Assembly (NCBI GenBank): GCA_041397765.1
Contig: JAWKWA010000015.1
Coordinates: forward strand, 1-64,000
Length of the DNA: 64,000 nucleotides
Direction of reading: 5' to 3'
Source of the DNA: JAWKWA01 sp041397765
GTDB lineage: Bacteria > Pseudomonadota > Alphaproteobacteria > Rhizobiales > Hyphomicrobiaceae
The notes under the pieces are model-generated. The model did not search any database and had not been told where the DNA came from. It saw nothing but the letters and a program-made list of their open reading frames with translations. This document shows positions 56,580-64,000 of this stretch, piece after piece (position 1 is the first letter of the stretch; the number at the start of each line of letters is the position of its first letter). The position numbers and the translations under genes were made by a program.

Positions 56580-58760
56580 ATGACCGAAGATCGGACGAGG
56601 TCCGCAAGGACCGCAGCGGCAGCCGGGAAACCGGCTGCCGCGCCAGGGTGGCGCATCCACCTTCTCGCCCGCGCACGGCGCGCGGTCGTCGCAATGGCTT
56701 GCCTCGCTCTCCTTGTCGTCGCGCTCGCCGCGCTCACCGACCATCTGCTCGGGCCACCGCCCCTCCAATGGACGACAGCGGGCTCGGCGACGGTCGTCGA
56801 TCGCGATGGCCGCCTGCTGCGGGCCTTCACGACGCCGGGCGGGCGCTGGCGGTTGCCGGCCGAGGTCGGCGACGTCAATCCGCGCTATCTCGACATGCTG
56901 CTCGCCTTCGAGGACCGGCGCTTCCGCGATCATCCGGGCGTCGATCCGCTGTCGGTGCTGAGGGCGGCTGGCCAGCTCGTCGTCAATCGCCGCGCTGTGT
57001 CGGGCGCCTCGACGCTCACCATGCAGGTGGCACGTCTCGTCGACCGCCGCCACGAGCGCACCGCCTTCGGCAAGCTGCGCCAGATGGCCCGCGCGCTCCA
57101 GCTCGAGCACATGCTGACGAAGGACCAGATCCTCCGTCTCTATCTGAAGCTCGCTCCCTTCGGCGGCAATCTGGAGGGCGTGCGGGCCGCCTCGCTCGCC
57201 TATTTCGGCAAAGAGCCGGTGCGTCTCTCGATCGCCGAGGCGGCGCTTCTCGTCGCCCTGCCGCAGAGCCCGGAGGCGCGCCGGCCCGATCTCCATCCCG
57301 TGGCTGCTCGGATCGCCCGCGACCGCGTGCTGGCGCGCGTCGAGGCGGCCGGCGTCATCTCGCCTGCCGAGGCCGAGCGCGCCCGTGCCGAGCCGGTGCC
57401 GAGGGCGCGGCGACCATTTCCGCGCATCGCTGCGCATCTCGCCGAGACCGAGGTCGCCGGCGACCGCGAGGGCGCCATCCATCGCCTCACCATCGATCGC
57501 GACTTCCAGGTCGCGCTCGAAAGCCTCGCGGCCGAGCGTGTCCGCCCGCTCGGCGGCCGCATCTCGGTGGCGATCATCGCCATCGACAACGCGACCGGCG
57601 AGGTCCTCGCCCATGTCGGCTCGCCCGGCTATCTCGACGACCGCCGCTTCGGCATGGTCGACATGGTCGGCGCCGTGCGCTCGCCCGGCTCGACGCTGAA
57701 GCCCTTCATCTACGGTCTCGCCTTCGAGGCCGGCCTCGCCCATCCCGAAACGCTGATCGAGGATCTGCCGGCCCGCTTCGGCGGCTACCGGCCGAGGAAT
57801 TTCGACGAGGGCTATCACGGCACCGTGTCGATCCGCGAGGCCTTGCAGCTTTCGCTCAACGTGCCGGCGGTCAAGGTGCTCGACGCGGTCGGCCCCGCCC
57901 GGCTGATGGCCCGTCTCAGGTCGGTCGGCGCCGAGCCGCTGCTGCCGCGCTATGCGACGCCCTCGCTCGCCATGGCGCTCGGTGGTGTCGGCATGAGGCT
58001 TTCGGATCTCGCCACCCTCTATTGCGCGCTCGCCCGTGGCGGCGAGGCGGTGCCGCTGACCTATCGTCGCGATGCCGGCGAGGCCGTGAAGGCGCCGCCC
58101 GTTCCCGGCCGCATCATGGCGCCGGCGGCGGCCTGGTACGTGACCGACATCCTGAAGGGGGTGGCGGCGCCCGAGAATGCGCGCGGCGGCCGGATCGCCT
58201 ACAAGACCGGCACCTCCTATGGCTATCGCGACGCCTGGGCGGTCGGTTTCGACGGCGCCATGACCATCGCCGTCTGGGTCGGCCGGCCGAGCGCCTCGAC
58301 GCCCGGCCTCACGGGTGTCTCGGCGGCGGCGCCCGTGCTGTTCGACGCCTTCCAGCGGCGGACCCGGCCGGCCCAGCCGTTCCGGCCCCGGCCGAAGGGT
58401 GTCGTCGTCGCCTCCAACGCCGAATTGCCGCCGCCGCTCCGTCGCTTCCTGCCGGATGCCGCCTCGGCTGCGGCCGGCGGCGCGGCGGGAGTCTATGCCG
58501 ATCCGCCGGTGTCGATCGCTTTCCCGCCCGACAAGGCGCAGATCGAGGTCGCCATGGGGCCCGATGGTCATATCCGGCCGATCGTGCTCAAGGCGGAGGG
58601 CGGCGTCCTGCCGCTCACCTGGCTGGTCGACGATGCACCCATCGCCTCGGAGGCGCGCCGCCGCGAGGTCATGTTCGCGCCGGCCGGACGCGGGTTCGTC
58701 AAGCTGTCGGTGATCGATGCCCGCGGGCGGGTCGACCGTGTGATGGTGAGGCTCGACTGA
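56580..58760 (+). CDS. pbpC: Penicillin-binding protein 1C
   Basis: A protein of 726 residues. An N-terminal TM helix (RRAVVAMACLALLVVALAA), GT51 motifs FEDRRFRDHPGVDPLSVLRA and SGASTLTMQVARLV, and transpeptidase motifs SPGSTLKPFIYG (SxxK), LSLNVPAVKV (SxN) and YKTGTSYGYRDAW (KTG) are all intact. The C-terminal ~90 residues are the PbpC-type beta domain (BiPBP_C; VSIAFPPDKAQIEVAM, PLTWLVDDAPI). The enzyme polymerises glycan strands, and its partner alpha-2-macroglobulin gene ends 7 bases upstream, so the pair is an operon. The stop overlaps the start of the next gene (TGATG). Confidence 0.95.
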   Translation: MTEDRTRSARTAAAAGKPAAAPGWRIHLLARARRAVVAMACLALLVVALAALTDHLLGPPPLQWTTAGSATVVDRDGRLLRAFTTPGGRWRLPAEVGDVNPRYLDMLLAFEDRRFRDHPGVDPLSVLRAAGQLVVNRRAVSGASTLTMQVARLVDRRHERTAFGKLRQMARALQLEHMLTKDQILRLYLKLAPFGGNLEGVRAASLAYFGKEPVRLSIAEAALLVALPQSPEARRPDLHPVAARIARDRVLARVEAAGVISPAEAERARAEPVPRARRPFPRIAAHLAETEVAGDREGAIHRLTIDRDFQVALESLAAERVRPLGGRISVAIIAIDNATGEVLAHVGSPGYLDDRRFGMVDMVGAVRSPGSTLKPFIYGLAFEAGLAHPETLIEDLPARFGGYRPRNFDEGYHGTVSIREALQLSLNVPAVKVLDAVGPARLMARLRSVGAEPLLPRYATPSLAMALGGVGMRLSDLATLYCALARGGEAVPLTYRRDAGEAVKAPPVPGRIMAPAAAWYVTDILKGVAAPENARGGRIAYKTGTSYGYRDAWAVGFDGAMTIAVWVGRPSASTPGLTGVSAAAPVLFDAFQRRTRPAQPFRPRPKGVVVASNAELPPPLRRFLPDAASAAAGGAAGVYADPPVSIAFPPDKAQIEVAMGPDGHIRPIVLKAEGGVLPLTWLVDDAPIASEARRREVMFAPAGRGFVKLSVIDARGRVDRVMVRLD

Positions 58761-59848
58761 TGGCGCCTCGAGGCATGTCGCAGGCCGGATGGAGCCGTGG
58801 CGCTGCGGCCGCGGTGCTCGCTTTCTTCGTCGCGGCCCTGCCCGCCTCGGCCGCCGAGCCGCTGCCGGGGCTCGGCGCCGAGCCCGGCGGCATCACCGTC
58901 TCGGGGCTCTCGTCGGGCGCCTATATGGCCGGCCAGATGCAGATCGCGCATTCGAGCCGCGTCAGCGGAGCCGCCATCATCGCCGGCGGCCCCTATGGCT
59001 GCGCGGAGAGCCTCGATACCGGCCTCGGCCAGGTGCTGCCGGGCTCGGAGGTCTTCAATTTCGGCACCGCGCTCAACGGCTGCATGCGCCATCGCCTGTG
59101 GATGCTCGGCGTGCCCGACGCCTCGCGCCTCGCCGACCGGGCCCGCGAGCGGGCCGAGCTCGGCGAGATCGATCAGGTGGCGGGCCTCGCCGACGACCGC
59201 GTCTATCTCTTCGTGGGCGAGAACGACGGGACGGTCGCCCGGGCCATCGTCGAGGCGGCGGAGGCATTCTATGTGAATGTCGGCGTGCCGGCCCGTGCCA
59301 TCACGCTCGTCGAGAATGTGGGCGCCGGCCATGCCTTCGTCACCGAGAGCACCGGGCTTTCCTGCGGCACCACCGGCGAGCCCTACCTGACCGATTGCGA
59401 CTACGACCAGGCGGGCGCCCTGCTCGAGACGCTGCTCGGCCCGCTCGCCCCGCCCTCTACCAACCCGGCCGGCCGGCTCGTCGATTTCGACCAGCTCGCC
59501 TATGTGGGCGATGCCGTGGTGCATGGTTTTGCTCCGACGGGTGCGGTCTACGTGCCCGACACCTGCGCCGCGACGCCGGGCTGCCGCATCCACATCGTCT
59601 TCCATGGCTGTGGCCAGTCGCGCGAGCGGATCGGCGATGCCTTCGTCGATGGCGCCGGCTACCAGCGCTGGGCCGACACCAATCGGCTGGTCGTGCTGTT
59701 CCCGCAGGTCTCCGCCTCGCCCTTCAATCCCGAAGGCTGCTGGGACTGGTGGGGCTACACCGGCCGCGCCTACCTGACCCGCGAGGGCACGCAGATCGCC
59801 GCCGTGTGGCGCATGGTCGACCGCCTTGCCGGACCGGCGGACCGGTAG
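58760..59848 (+). CDS. PHB-depolymerase-like secreted hydrolase (extracellular catalytic domain type 2 family)
   Basis: A protein of 362 residues with a signal peptide (AAAAVLAFFVAALPASAAE). The alpha/beta-hydrolase nucleophile is in TVSGLSSGAYMAGQM. Other family markers are IIAGGPYGCAES, LNGCMRHRLW, VENVGAGHAFVTE (His), CDYDQAG and HIVFHGCGQSRERIGD, ending FNPEGCWDWWGYTG. Many cysteines suggest disulfides. The family includes short-chain-length polyhydroxybutyrate depolymerases, but periplasmic or secreted esterase activity on another polymer is possible. The ATG at 58760 shares a base with the pbpC stop, so it is translationally coupled to the pbpC operon, which is unusual for a depolymerase. 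Confidence 0.82.
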   Translation: MAPRGMSQAGWSRGAAAAVLAFFVAALPASAAEPLPGLGAEPGGITVSGLSSGAYMAGQMQIAHSSRVSGAAIIAGGPYGCAESLDTGLGQVLPGSEVFNFGTALNGCMRHRLWMLGVPDASRLADRARERAELGEIDQVAGLADDRVYLFVGENDGTVARAIVEAAEAFYVNVGVPARAITLVENVGAGHAFVTESTGLSCGTTGEPYLTDCDYDQAGALLETLLGPLAPPSTNPAGRLVDFDQLAYVGDAVVHGFAPTGAVYVPDTCAATPGCRIHIVFHGCGQSRERIGDAFVDGAGYQRWADTNRLVVLFPQVSASPFNPEGCWDWWGYTGRAYLTREGTQIAAVWRMVDRLAGPADR

Positions 59849-60034
59849 CCGGCGGATCGCGCCATCCACAGCCGACGCCACCAGGGAACCGGTGCGACCA
59901 TTCCGGCGATGGCCAAAGGCGCTCGAGAGACTAATGTGCCCCGAAAGCTCGGCCGGGGGACGGCGGTCACATGGTCTTGCTGCCGGTCATATGCATCCGG
60001 CCGAGGTGAGGCGGGGACAGAGGGACGGCACATC

Positions 60035-60967
60035 ATGTGGAACGACCATGAGGCGGTGGCGGACGGATCGACCGCCCGCGTGCTGGTCAATCTCCTGGCC
60101 CTCGCGGTTTTTCTCGTCCTCGCCGTGCCGGCGGTCCGCCACGCGCCTCTCGTGACCTTGTCGGTGCGGCCCGAGACGACGGTGCGCGAGGGCCATGGCA
60201 CGAGCGACGGCGAGAGCGATCTCGCCCGGCGGCGCGAGCATCTGATCGGCGTCTATGGCGGCATGCCCTATACGCAATCGAGCGATGTCCACGTCACCCG
60301 GCCCGACGGCTCGCAATTCGACATGAAGGGCGTCAATTGGGACGGCAAGCCGTTCCAGGAGCCGATCTATTACGGTGTGCGCATCCTCTCCTGGGGGCGT
60401 GAGGGGCGGCTCGGCGGCATGATCGATTTCACCCATGCCAAGGCCATCCACCAGACCTCGCAGGAGGTGGCGCTGCAAGGCACCAAGGACGGCACGGCAT
60501 TGCCACCGAAGGCCGCCGTCGGCACCCTGTTCAAGCGGCTCGAGTTCAGCCACGGCCACAACATGCTGACGCTGAACGGCCTCTACCGCCTGCCCATCGG
60601 CACCGCGACGGTCAGGCCCTATGTAGGGATCGGTGCCGGTATCGCACTCCCGCATACCGAGATCTGGGTGGAGGGCGATCCGCGCCGCACCTACGAGTAT
60701 CAGTATGCCGGTCCGGTCGTGCAGGCCCTCATCGGTGCGGAGATCCGCCTGCCGCGCTCGCTGTCACTCTTCATCGAGTACAAGTTCGACTATTCCTGGT
60801 ACGACGTGCCGCTGACCGGCGACGAGGGCAGCTGGCTCGGCCTCGATCTCAGCCGGCAGATGAAGCGCTGGCTGAACGGCGAGGCAGCGCCGAACGGCCG
60901 CCTCTCGACCGATCTGGCCACCCATCAGCTCATCGGCGGCGTGCTCTACAGCTCGCGGGGGCGCTGA
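60035..60967 (+). CDS. Outer-membrane beta-barrel protein, lipid A oxidase (LpxQ)-like
   Basis: A protein of 310 residues with an N-terminal hydrophobic segment (VNLLALAVFLVLAVPAVR) acting as signal or anchor. The barrel part shows alternating strands: HLIGVYGGMPYTQSSDV, YYGVRILSWGREGRLGG, MIDFTHAKA, RLEFSHGHNMLTLNGLYR, VRPYVGIGAGIALPHTEI, YEYQYAGPVVQALIG and LFIEYKFDYSWYDV, ending THQLIGGVLYSSRGR. This series matches proteins annotated as lipid A oxidase in Rhizobiales, which in Rhizobium (LpxQ) oxidises the proximal glucosamine of lipid A. The start at 60035 is used because upstream codons are not protein-like. The enzyme assignment within the barrel family is tentative. Confidence 0.65.
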   Translation: MWNDHEAVADGSTARVLVNLLALAVFLVLAVPAVRHAPLVTLSVRPETTVREGHGTSDGESDLARRREHLIGVYGGMPYTQSSDVHVTRPDGSQFDMKGVNWDGKPFQEPIYYGVRILSWGREGRLGGMIDFTHAKAIHQTSQEVALQGTKDGTALPPKAAVGTLFKRLEFSHGHNMLTLNGLYRLPIGTATVRPYVGIGAGIALPHTEIWVEGDPRRTYEYQYAGPVVQALIGAEIRLPRSLSLFIEYKFDYSWYDVPLTGDEGSWLGLDLSRQMKRWLNGEAAPNGRLSTDLATHQLIGGVLYSSRGR

Positions 60968-61082
60968 AGCGCGGCCCCCAGACGTCGAACGGGCGTCCGA
61001 AGGGCGGCACGGCGGCATTCCCGCGCCGGGTGAGACCGGCTATCCTCTCTCGAGGATGGCGTTCGCCCGGAGGATGGCCGCG

Positions 61083-62090
61083 ATGCAGACTGCTCCAGAG
61101 CCGGCTCCCGGCGGTGCCGAACTCGCCGATGCCGAGCGCGCCCTCGCCTCCGTCGTCCGCGAGACGCCGCTGCTCTCGGCGCCCGCGCTCGACCGCGTGC
61201 TCGGCATGCGGGTGCTGGTGAAGGCCGAGAGCCTGCAGCTCACCGGCTCCTTCAAGATGCGGGGCGCCTATTACCGGCTGACCCGGCTTGGCCGCGACGG
61301 CGAGAAGTCGGGTGTCGTCGCCTTCTCCTCGGGAAATTTCGCGCAAGGCCTCGCCGCCGCCGGCCAGATGCTCGGCATTCCCGTCACGATCGTGATGCCG
61401 TTCGACGCACCGCCCGCCAAGATCGAATCGACGCGCGGCTGGGGGGCGAATGTCGTGCTCTCCGAGCATGGCGCGGAAAACCGCGAGGTGGTGGCCGCCG
61501 AGCGGGCCCGGCGCATCTCGGCCGAGACCGGGGCGACGCTCCTCCACCCCTTCGATGATCCCCTCATCGTCGCCGGCCAGTCGACGGCCGCCGCCGAGAT
61601 GCTGCGCCAGGCCAAGCTCATCGGCGTCTCCCTCGATGCGGTGCTGGTGCCCGTCGGCGGCGGCGGCCTCCTCGCCGGTTCTGCCCTCGCACTCGAGCAG
61701 GCCGCCAATGTGCCCGAGGTGATCGCGGTGGAACCGGCCGGCTATGACGATTTCGGCCGCTCGCTGGTGGCGGGGGAGCGCGTCGGCAATGCCATCGGCG
61801 GCAAGACCCTGTGCGACGCCCTGCAGGCGGCGATGCCGGGCGCCGTGACGTTCGGGCTTGCGCAAGGCCGCGTGCAGACCGGTATCGCGGTCGACGACAT
61901 CCATGTGCGCCGCGCCATGGCGCTCGCCTTCCAGCATCTGAAGATCGTGCTCGAGCCTTCCGGTGCCGTCGGGCTCGCCGCGCTCCTGTCGGGCGCCCTC
62001 GATCACCTGAAGGGCGCCACCGTCGCCGTGCTCGGTTCGGGCGGCAATATCGCGCTCGAAGATTTTACGCGCCTCGCCACCATCCACTGA
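61083..62090 (+). CDS. Threonine/serine dehydratase family, fold-type II PLP enzyme
   Basis: It has 335 residues from the ATG at 61083, which has GGAGG 9 bases upstream; in-frame ATGs at 61056 and 61074 are alternatives. The PLP lysine is in LTGSFKMRGAYYRL, the substrate loop is VVAFSSGNFAQGLA, the phosphate-binding Gly-rich loop is VLVPVGGGGLLAG, and the C-terminal VLGSGGNIAL contacts the pyridine ring. There is no ACT domain, so it is the short, feedback-insensitive catabolic type (TdcB-like or serine-racemase-like). It deaminates threonine or serine to a keto acid, or racemises serine. It stands alone between the LpxQ-like gene and chaC. Intact. Confidence 0.88.
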   Translation: MQTAPEPAPGGAELADAERALASVVRETPLLSAPALDRVLGMRVLVKAESLQLTGSFKMRGAYYRLTRLGRDGEKSGVVAFSSGNFAQGLAAAGQMLGIPVTIVMPFDAPPAKIESTRGWGANVVLSEHGAENREVVAAERARRISAETGATLLHPFDDPLIVAGQSTAAAEMLRQAKLIGVSLDAVLVPVGGGGLLAGSALALEQAANVPEVIAVEPAGYDDFGRSLVAGERVGNAIGGKTLCDALQAAMPGAVTFGLAQGRVQTGIAVDDIHVRRAMALAFQHLKIVLEPSGAVGLAALLSGALDHLKGATVAVLGSGGNIALEDFTRLATIH

Positions 62091-62147
62091 CGGCGCCGGT
62101 CGCTTGGATGAGAGCGGTGGCGGGAGGCGGGCCTTTCCGCCCCTCCC

Positions 62148-62846
62148 CTACTCCGGCTTGATGCGGACCATGGCGCGCAGCATCGGCGGCGGCGGCAGGC
62201 GGGGCGTCAGGCGGCGGGCGCCCGACGTGCGATCGCTCGCGACACCGTTCAGCCGCTCGAGGATCGCCATCGGCGCGCCGCCGCTCCTGCCGCATGTGGC
62301 GGCGCCGTGCGGGATCAGCCGGTGATGGCCGACGAGCGCGATCAGCCGCATGAGATTGCGGTCGCTGATGCCGTAGTCCCGCAAATGGCTGTAGGTGTTC
62401 AGAACATAGTCGAGATTGCGCCCGCTCCGGCCGCGGCTGGAGCGTACGATCTCGGCCTGTTCGGCGAGCGAATGACCGCCGGCATACTGCCGGGCGGCCC
62501 GATCGGCGATGAAGCAGAGCGCACTCACCGTGCGTCCGCTGCCGTCGGCGAGCTGCACCATGCGCCGGCGGGCGTGATAGGCCCCGGTCGTCAGCTCGCG
62601 GTCGTAGAGATAGCCGAGCGTCTCGTCGCGGAAGGCGGCCGGCACCTCGAAGGCGATGCCCTCGCAATAGCCGCCATGATCGAGGCCGAAGACGAGGCCC
62701 GGCCGCTCGTGGCTGCCGCGGTAGACGACCGAGTAGATGCACAGGGCCCGATGATAGCCGGGCAGATGGGCCCGCGCTGCCGCGCCATGTCGGAAGCCCG
62801 GGCTCCAGATCAGCGATCCATAGCCGAATACCCAGAGGTCGCTCAT
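62148..62846 (-). CDS. chaC: Glutathione-specific gamma-glutamylcyclotransferase
   Basis: A protein of 232 residues. It cleaves glutathione to 5-oxoproline and Cys-Gly in the cytoplasm. The cyclotransferase loop VFGYGSLIWSPGF is the family signature; RALCIYSVVYRGSHERPGLV, GGYCEGIAFEV and the catalytic Glu in YDRELTTGAYHAR follow. The region RNLDYVLNTYSHLRDYGI is typical of ChaC proteins. The tail is Arg/Pro-rich. It is transcribed toward the threonine dehydratase-like gene and starts 24 bases after tyrC ends, possibly in the hisC-tyrC operon. Confidence 0.92.
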   Translation of the reverse strand: MSDLWVFGYGSLIWSPGFRHGAAARAHLPGYHRALCIYSVVYRGSHERPGLVFGLDHGGYCEGIAFEVPAAFRDETLGYLYDRELTTGAYHARRRMVQLADGSGRTVSALCFIADRAARQYAGGHSLAEQAEIVRSSRGRSGRNLDYVLNTYSHLRDYGISDRNLMRLIALVGHHRLIPHGAATCGRSGGAPMAILERLNGVASDRTSGARRLTPRLPPPPMLRAMVRIKPE

Positions 62847-62870
62847 GGAGCCCGTGGTCTCGCTCGCTGC

Positions 62871-63950
62871 CTATTCGCGTGACTTGGCCTTCGCCTTGCG
62901 GCCCGACGCCTTGTCGCCACGCGCGCCCGATGTCTTGGCGGCGCGGCCGCCGGCGGTCGCTCTCGCCTTGCTCTTCGTGGACTTTGCCGCGGCGGCATCG
63001 CCACCCTTGGCGATCGCAGCTTTCGAACCGGCCTCGCGCGCCTTGTAGAACTGGGTGCCGGAGGAGGAATCCTGACCCGCCTGGACGACGCTGCGGCGGA
63101 TTGCGCGGGTGCGGGTGAAGAAGTCCTCGAGCATCTGCCCGTCGCCCCAGCGGATCGCACGCTGGAGAGCGGCGAGATCCTCGTTGAAGCGGGTGAGCAT
63201 CTCGAGCACGGCCTCGCGATTGTTGAGGAAAACGTCGCGCCACATCACCGGGTCGGAAGCGGCGATGCGTGTGAAGTCGCGAAAGCCGCCGGCCGAGAAC
63301 TTGATCACCTCGGACTGCGTGACGTTCTGCAGGTCGTCCGCCGTGCCGACGATGTTGTAGGCGATCAGATGCGGCACATGGCTGGTGATGGCGAGGACGA
63401 GGTCGTGATGATCGGCCTCCATGATCTCGACCATGGAGCCGCACCCCTCCCACAGCGCCTTCAGCCGGGCGACGGCGTCCGGGTCGGAGCCCGGCACCGG
63501 CGTCAGGACGGTCCAGCGGTTGTCGAAGAGTTCGGGAAAGCCCGACTCCGGTCCCGAATGCTCGGTGCCGGCGATCGGATGGCCCGGAATGAAATGGACG
63601 CCCGCCGGCACATGCGGGCCGACGTCGCGCACGATCGCCCCCTTGACCGAGCCGACATCGGTGAGCACCGCGCCACTCGCCAGATGCGGCCCGATCTCGG
63701 CGGCGATGGCGCCACAGGCCCCGACCGGGATCGACAGGATGACGAGGTCGGCGCCCTCGACGGCCTTGGCCGCGGTGTCATAGGCCTGCGAGATGAGCCC
63801 GAGCTCCAGCGCCTTCGCCCGGGTCGCCGCCGAGCGGGCGTGCCCGACGATCTCGCCGGCGAGGCCGCCGCGGCGCATCGCATGGCTGAGCGAGGAGCCG
63901 ATCAGCCCGATGCCGATCAGCGCCACGCGGGCGAACAGCGGCGAGCTCAT
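62871..63950 (-). CDS. tyrC: Prephenate/arogenate dehydrogenase with a Lys/Ala-rich tail
   Basis: A protein of 359 residues. It oxidatively decarboxylates prephenate or arogenate in tyrosine synthesis. NAD-binding start VALIGIGLIGSSLSHAMRR, LVILSIPVGACGAI, VLTDVGSVKGAIV, FIPGHPIAGTEHSGPESG (catalytic His region) and HHDLVLAITSHVPHLIAYN fit the family. The last ~60 residues (AAAKSTKSKARATAGGRAAK and on) are Lys/Ala/Arg-rich and not part of the enzyme fold; they resemble histone-H1-like tails and may be a lineage-specific disordered extension. The start codon shares one base with the stop of hisC (TGATG). Confidence 0.92.
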   Translation of the reverse strand: MSSPLFARVALIGIGLIGSSLSHAMRRGGLAGEIVGHARSAATRAKALELGLISQAYDTAAKAVEGADLVILSIPVGACGAIAAEIGPHLASGAVLTDVGSVKGAIVRDVGPHVPAGVHFIPGHPIAGTEHSGPESGFPELFDNRWTVLTPVPGSDPDAVARLKALWEGCGSMVEIMEADHHDLVLAITSHVPHLIAYNIVGTADDLQNVTQSEVIKFSAGGFRDFTRIAASDPVMWRDVFLNNREAVLEMLTRFNEDLAALQRAIRWGDGQMLEDFFTRTRAIRRSVVQAGQDSSSGTQFYKAREAGSKAAIAKGGDAAAAKSTKSKARATAGGRAAKTSGARGDKASGRKAKAKSRE

Positions 63951-64000
63951 CAGGCGCGTCCGCGCTTGTGGGCCATGAAGGCGGTGAGCGCCTCGACGAC
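63950..64000 (-). CDS. hisC: Histidinol-phosphate aminotransferase, C-terminal end only
   Basis: Only the last 16 codons lie in the window (VVEALTAFMAHKRGRA, then TGA at 63950-63952). The call rests mainly on context: hisC-tyrC with overlapping stop and start is a common alphaproteobacterial gene pair. The hydrophobic-helix-plus-basic ending also fits the C-terminus of that aminotransferase. Confidence 0.6.
   Translation of the reverse strand, partial: VVEALTAFMAHKRGRA

Noticed and set aside
51104..56878. Minus-strand open frame of about 1900 codons opposite the alpha-2-macroglobulin gene
   Set aside because: Same effect: third-position GC bias opens the opposite strand. The plus strand carries the signal peptide, MG domains and the thioester.
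1..64000. CRISPR arrays or insertion sequences with intact transposases
   Set aside because: No regularly spaced direct repeats of 25-40 bases and no DDE or HUH transposase motifs were seen on either strand.

Overview
The window is high-GC DNA from an alphaproteobacterium, most likely of the order Hyphomicrobiales (Rhizobiales). The signs are a CpdR response regulator beside an N-formylglutamate amidohydrolase, three copies of an alphaproteobacterial suhB/alpha-r8-like small RNA, an alphaproteobacterial tRNA-Phe, the hisC-tyrC gene pair, an LpxQ-like outer-membrane protein and a bacterial alpha-2-macroglobulin/pbpC pair. I cannot name the genus.

Layout. Bases 1-7.6 kb look like the end of a genomic island: a giant pseudokinase-helicase-nuclease gene cut by the left edge, a translationally coupled coiled-coil companion, and the remnant of a tyrosine integrase running into the 3' end of a tRNA-Phe gene. 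Bases 8.1-12.0 kb hold a three-gene unit (TVP38/DedA-like membrane protein, pyridine-nucleotide disulfide oxidoreductase, sensor histidine kinase) in which every gene is broken by many small indels. Bases 12-33.6 kb are mostly ordinary metabolism: kbl-tdh, pyrD with a DUF952 gene, a single-chain GmrSD-like restriction gene, an orphan family-5 solute-binding protein, two tandem EamA exporters, a C45 acyltransferase, cysQ, a lysophospholipase-like hydrolase, hisN, three tandem small RNAs, N-formylglutamate amidohydrolase, cpdR, an OmpA-like protein and the RNase P RNA. Bases 33.8-41 kb carry accessory catabolism: a class III aminotransferase, a GMC oxidoreductase, an MttB-family methyltransferase and an old-yellow-enzyme family reductase. 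Bases 41.1-64 kb are an envelope-centred region: parA with a Pro-rich partner, a class A penicillin-binding protein, a 1144-residue four-TM scaffold-like protein with a small partner, alpha-2-macroglobulin, pbpC, a PHB-depolymerase-like secreted hydrolase, an LpxQ-like barrel protein, a threonine dehydratase-like enzyme, chaC, tyrC and the end of hisC.

A recurring theme is frameshifts in otherwise well conserved genes (tdh, the solute-binding protein, hisN, cpdR, the aminotransferase, the GMC enzyme, mttB) and a one-base contraction in the tRNA-Phe acceptor stem. They are clustered: 6.2-12.1 kb is dense, 27-42 kb scattered, 42-64 kb clean. This pattern fits uncorrected indel sequencing errors better than biological decay, at least for the housekeeping genes, so 'pseudogene' labels here mean 'reading frame broken in this sequence'.

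The two most interesting systems are the tRNA-linked pseudokinase/COG1112-helicase/nuclease cassette, which resembles Mokosh anti-phage proteins without matching their published architecture, and the parA / Pro-rich protein / PBP / four-TM coiled-coil protein / small protein neighbourhood, which could be an undescribed machine that positions cell-wall synthesis.
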